Of a stretch of 64,000 bases of DNA, positions 54,601 to 62,000 are shown piece after piece (within the stretch, counting starts at the first letter, position 1; each line of letters begins with the position of its first letter). The notes beneath the pieces were generated by a model that did no database searches, had not been told where the DNA came from, and worked only from the letters and a program-made list of their open reading frames with translations. Origin of the DNA: Variovorax paradoxus B4 (GTDB lineage: Bacteria; Pseudomonadota; Gammaproteobacteria; Burkholderiales; Burkholderiaceae_C); NCBI RefSeq assembly GCF_000463015.1, contig NC_022247.1, positions 3,410,001-3,474,000 on the forward strand, in the 5' to 3' direction. Both the position numbers and the translations under genes were made by a program.

Positions 54601-57600
54601 ACCTGATCGAAGCGGTGGGCGAGTTCCAGGTGATGCTGGCCAACGAGAAGGACTACATCACCACGCGCGTGGCCAACCGGCTCAACCTGACGGGGCCGGC
54701 GGTGAGCATCCATACCGCCTGCTCGACCTCGCTGGTGGCCGTGGCCCATGCCTTCCATGCACTGCGCACCGGCCAGTGCTACATGGCGCTGGCCGGCGGC
54801 GCGTCCGTCACCTGCCCGCCGCGCAGCGGCTACCTCTACCAGGAAGGCTCGATGCTCTCGCCCGACGGGCGCACGCGCAGCTTCGACGCGCAGGCCCAGG
54901 GCACTGTCTTCAGCGACGGCGCCGCGGTGGTGCTGCTGAAGCGCCTGGCGGACGCGCAGGCCGACGGCGACACCATCTATGCGGTGCTGCGCAGCGCCTG
55001 CGTCAACAACGACGGCGGCACCAAGGCCAGCTTCACCGCGCCCAGCGTCGACGGCCAGGCCGCCGTGATCCGCGCGGCGCTGGCGGCGGCCAACGTGGAC
55101 GCGCGCAGCATCTCGTACGTCGAGGCGCACGGCACCGCCACGCCGATGGGCGACCCGGTCGAGGTCGAGGCGCTGACCTGCGCCTATGCCGAACACACCG
55201 GCGCGCTGGGCTATTGCACGCTCGGTTCGCTCAAGAGCAACGTGGGCCACATGGTGACCGCCGCGGGAGCCGCCGGCCTCATCAAGGCGGCGCTCTCGCT
55301 GCACCACGAAGCGATTCCGCCGACCGCTCACTTCAGCGCGCCGAATCCGGCGATCGACTTCGCGCGCACGCCCTTCTACGTGAGCGGCAGCCTGCAGGCC
55401 TGGCCGCGCACGAGCCAGCCGCGGCGCGCCGGCGTCAGCGCCTTCGGCGTCGGCGGCACCAACGCGCACATCATCCTCGAGGAAGCGCCCGCGCGGCCCG
55501 TCTCGGCCAGCGCCGGAGGGCCGCAGGTGCTGTCGATCTCGGCCCGCTCGGAGGCCGCGCTGGCCGTGGCCACGGAGCAGCTCGCCGCGCACCTCGACGC
55601 AACGCCCGGCGTACCGCTGGCCGACGTCGCCTACACGCTGAGCGTCGGCCGCAAGGCGCATGCCTTCCGCCGCGCGGTGGTGGCCAGCGATGCGGCCGAA
55701 GCCGTGGCCGCGCTGCGCGCGAGCGACAGCCCGTGGCGCGCCAGCGGGCGCGTCGACTCGCGCGCGCCGCAGCCGGTGCTGATGTTCCCGGGCCAGGGCG
55801 CGCAGTACGCCGGCATGGGAAAGATCCTGCATGCCAGCGACCCGGTGTTCGCGGCAGCCCTCGACACCTGCCTGAAGGCTTTCGGCGGCGCGGTGGATTT
55901 CGACCTGCGCGAGCGCATGTTCGGAACCGATCCGCAGGCGCTGGTACCCACTGCCGTCACGCAGCCCGCCATCTTCGCCATCGAGTACGCGCTGGCCCGC
56001 CGGCTGCTCTCGCTGGGGACGCGGCCGCATGCGCTCATCGGCCACAGCGTGGGCGAGTTCGTCGCCGCCGTGCTCGCAGGCGTGATGCGGCTGGAAGACG
56101 CCGCCCGGCTGGTGGCCCGCCGCGGGGCGCTCATGCAGGCCCAGCCCGCGGGCGCGATGCTGTCGGTGCGCCTGGGCGCGCTCGAGCTCGCGGCCCGGCT
56201 CGGCCCGTCGCTCTCGCTCGCCGCGGACAACGGCCCCACGGCCTGCGTGGTGGCGGGGCCGTTCGACGCCATTGAAGCCCTGCAGGCCGAGCTGCAGAAG
56301 GACGACATCGCAAGCCGCCTTCTGCAGACCTCGCACGCCTTCCATTCCTCCATGATGGATGCCGCCGTCGCGCCCTTCGAAGCGCTGGTCGGCGAAGTGG
56401 CGCTGCATCCGCCGACGGTGCCGATCTTCTCGACGCTCACGGGCCGCCTGCTCGAAGACGCCGAGGCCACCAGCGCCGCCTACTGGGCCCGCCACCTGCG
56501 CAGCACCGTCCAGTTCTCGCCCGCCGTGCGCAGCGCCATGGCGCAGACGGCGCGGCCGCTCTTCATTGAAGTGGGCCCCCGCAACACGCTGGCCACGCTG
56601 GTGCGCCAGCACGGCGCGCTCGAAGTGATGCCGCTGCTGCACGGCGAGCCGGCCGACGAGGCCCGCACGCTGCGGCTGGCGCTGGCCCGCCTCTGGACAT
56701 GCGGCGCCGACGTCGAGCTGTCCCGGCTCGCCGTTCGCACCGGCGCACAGCGCGTGCGCCTGCCCACCTACCCCTTCGAACGCAAGCGTTTCTGGGTCGA
56801 CATCGCAGCGACCGCGGCGAGCCCGGCCATTGCCTCGCCGGTTTCGCCGCCGGCCTCGCTGCCCGTTGCCCCACCCACGCCCGCGCTCTTCGTTCCACCC
56901 CCCTTCTTGGAGTCGACCGTGACAGCTGCAGCGCCCCCGCCACTTCCTTCACCTGCTTCCCCTGCGCCCACCGAGTCCATGGACGCACGCCTGCGATCCC
57001 TGTTCGAGGACATCTCCGGCATCGACATGATGCAGGCCGAAGGACACGCCGCCTTCGGCGAGCTGGGCCTGGATTCGCTCACGCTGACCCAGGTTGCCAC
57101 GCAGATCAAGAAGCGCTTCAAGGTGAACCTGAGCTTTCGACAGCTCATGGAGAACTACCGCAGCTTCGACACCCTTTCCGCATTCCTGCGCGAGAGCCTG
57201 CCGGCCGAGCCCGTGGTTGCGGCAGCGTCTGTATCCACGGCTGCGGTCCCGCTGCCGGTGGCGGTGCAGGCGGCGGCTGCGCAGCCGCCGGCCGCGTTCC
57301 TGCCGGTGGTGAACGCAGCAGCCACGGGCGGCGACATCGGCAGCGCGCCGATCGTGCAGCTGGTTGCGCAGCAGATGGAACTGATGCGGCGCCAGCTCGC
57401 GCTGCTGTCGGGCGCAGGCATGGACGCGCTCGCGGCCGCGCCCACCATGCCGACCGCTGCCGCAAGCACTGCGGCCGTGGCGGCGCAACCCTCCGCCGAC
57501 GGACCCGCCCCGGCCAGGGAGCCGCAGCGCTACGACGTCGCCAAGGCCTTCGGCGCCATCGCGCGGATCCACACCCAGCGCACCGCCGAGCCGAGCGGCC

Positions 57601-59087
57601 GGCAGAAGGCCAGGCTGGCGGCCTTCATGCGGCGCTATGTGGAGCGCACGCAAAAGAGCAAGCAGTTCACCGAAGCCAACCGTCCGCACATGGCCGACCC
57701 CCGCGTGGTGAACGGTTTCCGGCCGCTGACCAAGGAGATCACCTACCAGATCGTCATCGAGCGCTCGAAGGGATCGAAGCTCTGGGATCTCGACGGCAAC
57801 GAGTACGTCGACGCGCTCAACGGCTTCGGCATGAACATGTTCGGCTGGCAGCCGGACTTCGTGCAGGAAGCGGTGCGCCGCCAGCTCGACGCAGGCTACG
57901 AGATCGGGCCGCAGCATCCGCTGGCCGCCGATGTCACCGGCCTCATCTGCGAACTCACGGGCTGCGACCGCGCGGCGCTGTGCAACACCGGCTCCGAAGC
58001 GGTGATGGCCGCGCTGCGCATCGCCCGCACGGTGACCGGGCGCAGCACCGTGGTCGTGTTCACCGGCTCCTACCACGGCACCTTCGACGAGGTGCTGGTG
58101 CGCGCCGGCAAGGGCGGCAAGGGCCTGTCGGCCGCGCCGGGCGTGATGAGCGGCATGTTCGGCGACATCCGCGTGCTGGACTACGGCACGCCGGAGGCGC
58201 TGGCCTTCATCCGCGAGAACGCCGACGACCTGGCCGCCGTGCTGGCCGAGCCGGTGCAGAGCCGCCGGCCGGACTTCCAGCCGCGCGAGTTCCTGCAGGA
58301 AGTGCGCGCCATCACCGAGCAGAGCGGCACCTGCTTCATCTTCGACGAAGTCATCACGGGCTTTCGCGTCGGGCTCGGCGGCGCCCAGGAACTGTTCGGC
58401 GTGCGCGCCGACCTGGCCACCTACGGCAAGGTGATCGGTGGCGGCTTTCCGGTGGGCGTGATCGCCGGCAAGCGGGCCTTCATGGACGCGCTCGACGGCG
58501 GCGCCTGGCAGTACGGCGACGACTCGATCCCGGGCGTCGGCGTGACCTACTTCGCCGGCACCTTCGTGCGGCACCCGCTCGCGCTGGCTGCGGCCAAGGC
58601 CTCGCTCACGCACCTGAAGGAAGCCGGCCCGTCGCTGCAGACCGGCCTCACGGGCAGCACCGCCGCCATGGCCGACGAGCTCACCGCCTGGTGCCTCGAG
58701 GTGGGCGCGCCCATCGCGATTCGCCAGTTCGCATCGCTCTGGCGCGTGAGCTGGCTCGAGGACCACCCGCTGCAGGACCTGCTGTTCGCCATGATGCGCA
58801 GCCGCGGCGTGCACATCCTGGACAACTTCCCGTGCTTCCTCACCAGCGCGCACAGCGCCGAGGACATCGCCACCATCCAGCGCGTCTTCAAGGAGTCGGT
58901 GGCCGAGATGCAGGAATCCGGCTTCCTGCCGCGCCGCGCGACGGTCGTCACGGGTTTCGACTACCGCAAGCGCTGCGAGGAAGACGGCTCCGTCCTCGCC
59001 CGCGACGTCGACGGCCAGCCCTTCTGGTACGTGCCCGACACCTCGAGCCCCAACCCCCACCTCATCAACGGAAAGGCCGCAGCATGA
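51696..59087 (+). CDS. Hybrid NRPS/PKS: A-PCP-KS-AT-ACP-aminotransferase
   Basis: 2463 residues. Residues about 1-235 look like a condensation-domain remnant (only the closing SPLGSIRTLPAADREHQL is typical). Then: adenylation (about 240-740; YTSGSTGTPKG from 377, NGYGPTE near 514), PCP (phosphopantetheine Ser770 in LGGDS), ketosynthase (about 838-1260; Cys1009 in TACSTS, EAHGTA, KSNVGH), acyltransferase (Ser1451 in GHSVGEF; HAFH, the malonyl-CoA signature), ACP (Ser1794 in LGLDS) and a class III PLP aminotransferase (about 1945-2440; Lys2245 in TYGKVIGGG). No KR, DH or ER is present. The enzyme should load an amino acid, extend it with malonate and transaminate the beta-keto group, giving a beta-amino residue. 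My reading of the A-pocket is DAFLIGGTF, which suggests an aliphatic residue. Confidence 0.9.
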   Translation: MKIQLADPAQFAPPRFSLDDLFASRPNSDRPDERAQSSVALGEQSAQRWKQWLGATGQLPDTPFAAAWLLLQARWLGEQQPALHEASKNGWAAATSRTAVAAAFDPAQPARTWLASLDQERRQATAAASPEPSPSVLWLRGDIGVDDVQAPLQLWLTTASDDSPRLHASAAASLLDAASAEQLLAAIADTAADLLDRADSPLGSIRTLPAADREHQLADWNTAPSPLDRTLTVAGMFARQAAAAPDAIALAEGDAQMSYGELERESNQFAHRLQNLGVRAGDNVGLVLDRSMEAVVAQLGILKAGAAYVPVPTDFPPERIAYMLDEANSRQVVTTSALRHLVPASRAPLLLDETEGTESAPWSAPAIDGESVAYVMYTSGSTGTPKGIEICHRAILRLVVGVDYAELAPGRNVLHAAPLGFDAATFEIWGPLLNGGCCVVHGERVPTGAGLARTIARHHVHTAWLTAALFNAVIDDDPAHFSGLRHLITGGEALSVPHVRRALAALPALALSNGYGPTECTTFAATHRIPAALPADLRSVPIGRPIKDTVLRVLSPSMALLPTGLVGELCIGGHGLARGYLRQPRLTEERFVPDPFGATGERLYRTGDLVRWLPDGTLEFIGRRDGQVKIHGHRIETGEVEMAILAHPAIQACAVDARPDADGQLRLVAYLVARSHRLSWDALRTHLATRLPAALLPSAQVWLAQLPVTLNGKLDRRALPEPAAERPDLAQPFEEARNAAEQRVCEAFARALHIEKAGRNDNFFDLGGDSLRVLQVLAELQRDSAQPLSTNLFFRHPTPSAMAAELETAADAASAPAAAPRTASAQPPLAETDPNMSEAIALIATAGRFPGAADVEQLWDNLVAGRDTISFFDDDTLDAGVSEALRKDPAYVRARGVIEGIENFDAAFFGIGPKEAVLMDPQQRVFLEICWECLERAGYVPDAAPGPVGVYAGMYNASYFQRHVATRPDLIEAVGEFQVMLANEKDYITTRVANRLNLTGPAVSIHTACSTSLVAVAHAFHALRTGQCYMALAGGASVTCPPRSGYLYQEGSMLSPDGRTRSFDAQAQGTVFSDGAAVVLLKRLADAQADGDTIYAVLRSACVNNDGGTKASFTAPSVDGQAAVIRAALAAANVDARSISYVEAHGTATPMGDPVEVEALTCAYAEHTGALGYCTLGSLKSNVGHMVTAAGAAGLIKAALSLHHEAIPPTAHFSAPNPAIDFARTPFYVSGSLQAWPRTSQPRRAGVSAFGVGGTNAHIILEEAPARPVSASAGGPQVLSISARSEAALAVATEQLAAHLDATPGVPLADVAYTLSVGRKAHAFRRAVVASDAAEAVAALRASDSPWRASGRVDSRAPQPVLMFPGQGAQYAGMGKILHASDPVFAAALDTCLKAFGGAVDFDLRERMFGTDPQALVPTAVTQPAIFAIEYALARRLLSLGTRPHALIGHSVGEFVAAVLAGVMRLEDAARLVARRGALMQAQPAGAMLSVRLGALELAARLGPSLSLAADNGPTACVVAGPFDAIEALQAELQKDDIASRLLQTSHAFHSSMMDAAVAPFEALVGEVALHPPTVPIFSTLTGRLLEDAEATSAAYWARHLRSTVQFSPAVRSAMAQTARPLFIEVGPRNTLATLVRQHGALEVMPLLHGEPADEARTLRLALARLWTCGADVELSRLAVRTGAQRVRLPTYPFERKRFWVDIAATAASPAIASPVSPPASLPVAPPTPALFVPPPFLESTVTAAAPPPLPSPASPAPTESMDARLRSLFEDISGIDMMQAEGHAAFGELGLDSLTLTQVATQIKKRFKVNLSFRQLMENYRSFDTLSAFLRESLPAEPVVAAASVSTAAVPLPVAVQAAAAQPPAAFLPVVNAAATGGDIGSAPIVQLVAQQMELMRRQLALLSGAGMDALAAAPTMPTAAASTAAVAAQPSADGPAPAREPQRYDVAKAFGAIARIHTQRTAEPSGRQKARLAAFMRRYVERTQKSKQFTEANRPHMADPRVVNGFRPLTKEITYQIVIERSKGSKLWDLDGNEYVDALNGFGMNMFGWQPDFVQEAVRRQLDAGYEIGPQHPLAADVTGLICELTGCDRAALCNTGSEAVMAALRIARTVTGRSTVVVFTGSYHGTFDEVLVRAGKGGKGLSAAPGVMSGMFGDIRVLDYGTPEALAFIRENADDLAAVLAEPVQSRRPDFQPREFLQEVRAITEQSGTCFIFDEVITGFRVGLGGAQELFGVRADLATYGKVIGGGFPVGVIAGKRAFMDALDGGAWQYGDDSIPGVGVTYFAGTFVRHPLALAAAKASLTHLKEAGPSLQTGLTGSTAAMADELTAWCLEVGAPIAIRQFASLWRVSWLEDHPLQDLLFAMMRSRGVHILDNFPCFLTSAHSAEDIATIQRVFKESVAEMQESGFLPRRATVVTGFDYRKRCEEDGSVLARDVDGQPFWYVPDTSSPNPHLINGKAAA

Positions 59088-62000
59088 ACGCCGTTCTTCG
59101 CCCCGCCGCCGCCCACGGCCTCATCGAATGCGTCATACCGACGACGGAATCGCAACGCGAGATCTGGCTCGGTGCGACGATGAGCACCGAGGCCTCGCTG
59201 GCCTACAACGAATCGGTGCTGCTGCGCCTGCGCGGGCCGCTGGACTCCGGTGCCATGGCACGTGCCGTGGCTCGGCTGGTCGAGCGCCACCAGGCGTTGC
59301 GCGCCACCATCTCGCCGGACGGCAGCTGCATGCTGGTCGGCCGGCCCGGCGAGGTCCTGCTGGAGCAGCAGGACCTGCGCGGCCTTTCGCCCGAAGCCCG
59401 CGCGCAGGCGCTGAAGGCCGCGCACGACGACGCGGTGTGCACGCCCTTCGCGCTGGAGCACGGCCCGCTGTTCCGGGCGGTGCTGTGCAGGCTGGGCGAC
59501 GCCGAGCATGAACTCGTGATGTCGGCCCACCACGTGGTGTGCGACGGATGGTCCTGGATGGTCATCACCGAGCAGCTCGGCCATCTCTATGCCGAGCAGG
59601 CCGGCAACGGACAGCCGCTGAAGGCCGCGCCCACCTACGCGGTCTTTGCCGCGCAGGAAGCCGCCGAAGCCGCGCATCCCGACATGCAGCCGCACGTGGA
59701 CTACTGGCTGGAGCGCTTCGCCGGCGGCACCCTGCCGGTGCTCGAACTGCCGGTGGACCATCCGCGCCCCGCCACGCGCACCTTCCATTCGCAGCGCACC
59801 GAACGCCTGCTCGAGCGCCGCCTGGTGAGCGCCTTGCGCTCCGTGAGCGCGAAGACCGGCGCCAGCCTGTTCGCGGGCCTGTTCAGCGGCTTCGTCGCCA
59901 CGCTGCACCGGCTCACCGGGCAGGAGGACATCGTGGTGGGCATTCCCGCATCGGGCCAGATCGCGCGCGACATGCCCGGCCTGGTCGGCCATTGCGTGAA
60001 CCTGTTGCCGCTGCGCATTGCCGCCCACGGGCAGCTTCGCTTCGATGCCCTGATGAGCGAATGCAGCACCGCCGTGCTCGACGCCTTCGAGCACCAGGCT
60101 CTCACCTATGGCGCGCTGCTGGGCAAGCTGTCGCTGCAGCGCGACCCGAGCCGGCTGCCGCTGGTAAGCGTGGCGTTCAACGTCGACCCCGACGTTGCGA
60201 GCAGCGCGCAGACCTTCCCGGGCATCGACGTCGCGCAGGACACGATTGCGCGCCAGTACGAGAACTTCGAGCTCTTCCTGAACCTTCGCCCGCTCGACGG
60301 CGGACTGCAGATCGAGGCGCAGTACAACACCGACCTGTTCGACGAGGCCACCGTGCAGCGCTGGCTGGACATCTACGAGTGCGTGCTTCGCTCGGCTGCG
60401 CGCAATCCCGACGAGGCCATCGGCAGGCTCGAGGTGCTGTCGGCCGAGGCCGCGCAGGCATTGATCGCGCTGCAGCCGCCGCACACGCCGCTGGAGAGCG
60501 CCCCGCACGCGCTGGCCCGCTTCCTGGCGCGCGTGCCGCTGCAGCCCGAGCGCCCCGCGGTGCGCGACGGCGCGCGGGTCTGCAGCTATGCCGAGCTCGA
60601 CGCGCAATCCAACCGCCTGGCGCGGGCGCTGCGCGCACGCGGCGTGCGCCGCGGCGAGCGCGTGGGGCTGTGCCTGGAGCGCAGCATCGAGATGGTCACC
60701 GCGCTGGTGGCCGTGCTCAAGGCGGGCGCGGCCTACGTGCCGCTCGATCCCGGGTTTCCACAGGCACGGCTCGAGCACTACGCCAAGGACGCCGGGCTCT
60801 GCCTGCTGATGACCTCGTCGGACATCGCGGCGGCCCCGCGCGGCTGGCGCGCCGACGCGGGCGAGCGGGTGTTCGAGATCGACCGCGACACCGCCTGGCA
60901 ACAGGAAAGCGGCGAGCCGCTGCCGCCGAGCGGCGACGACGCCGGTCCCGACGACGGCGCCTACGTGATCTACACCTCGGGCTCCACCGGCCTGCCCAAG
61001 GGCGTGTGCGCGCGGCACCACTCGGTGGTTGTCCTGCTGCAGTGGATGCAGCGCAAATCGGGCTTGAGCGCGAACGACCGGCTCGCCGCGGTGACCACCC
61101 TGTCCTTCGATATGGCGGTGCCGGACCTGCTGCTGCCGCTGTCGGGGGGGTCCGAGATCGTGATGGTGCAGCGCGAAGTGGCCATGGACGGCAACCGCCT
61201 GTGCCGGCTGCTCAAGGAAGAACGCATCACCTTCCTGCAGGCCACGCCCGGCATGTGGCAGCTGCTGCTCGACGCCCAGTGGCCCGGCGCGCCCGGTTTC
61301 CGCGGCTGGACCGGCGGCGAGGCGCTGCGGCCCAGCATGGCGTTCGCGCTGTGCGAGCGCATGGACGAGTTCTGGAACGGCTACGGGCCGACGGAGACCA
61401 CCGTGTATTCCACGGCCTGGCTGGTGCGGCCGGACATCGTCGCCTCGCGCGGCGTGTCGATCGGCCACCCCGTCGACAACACCGAGATCTGGATCCTCGA
61501 TGCCGACCTGCAGCCCTGCCCGATCGGCGTGCCGGGCGAGATCTGCATCGCGGGCGACGGCCTGGCACTGGGCTATATCGACCGCCCCGAACTCACGGCC
61601 GAGCGCTTCGTCGCCGCCCGCATCTTCGGCAGCGCAAAAACCGTCTACCGCACCGGCGACCGCGGCCGCTGGCGCAACGACGGGCTCATCGAACACCTGG
61701 GCCGGCTCGACTTCCAGCTCAAGGTACGGGGCTACCGCATCGAGCCCGGCGAGATCGAGGCGCGCTGCTGCGAGGTGGCCGGCGTGTCGCGCTGCGTGGT
61801 GGTGGCGCGAGAAGACAGCCCCGGCGATGTCCGGCTGGTGGCCTACCTTGCGCTGACGCCCGGCGTCGACTTCGAACTCGACACGCTGATGGCGCACCTG
61901 CGAGAGCACCTGCCGGCCTTCATGCTGCCGCAGCACGTGGTGGCGCTGAACGCGCTGCCCACGCTGCCCAACGGCAAGGTCGACCGCATCTCGCTGCCCG

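Noticed and set aside
51744..56642. A very long open frame on the minus strand across the NRPS/PKS gene
   Set aside because: It mirrors third-position GC bias of the sense gene, is full of His/Arg/Gly and matches no family, while the sense strand holds all catalytic motifs. The same holds for the minus frame at 58961-63001.
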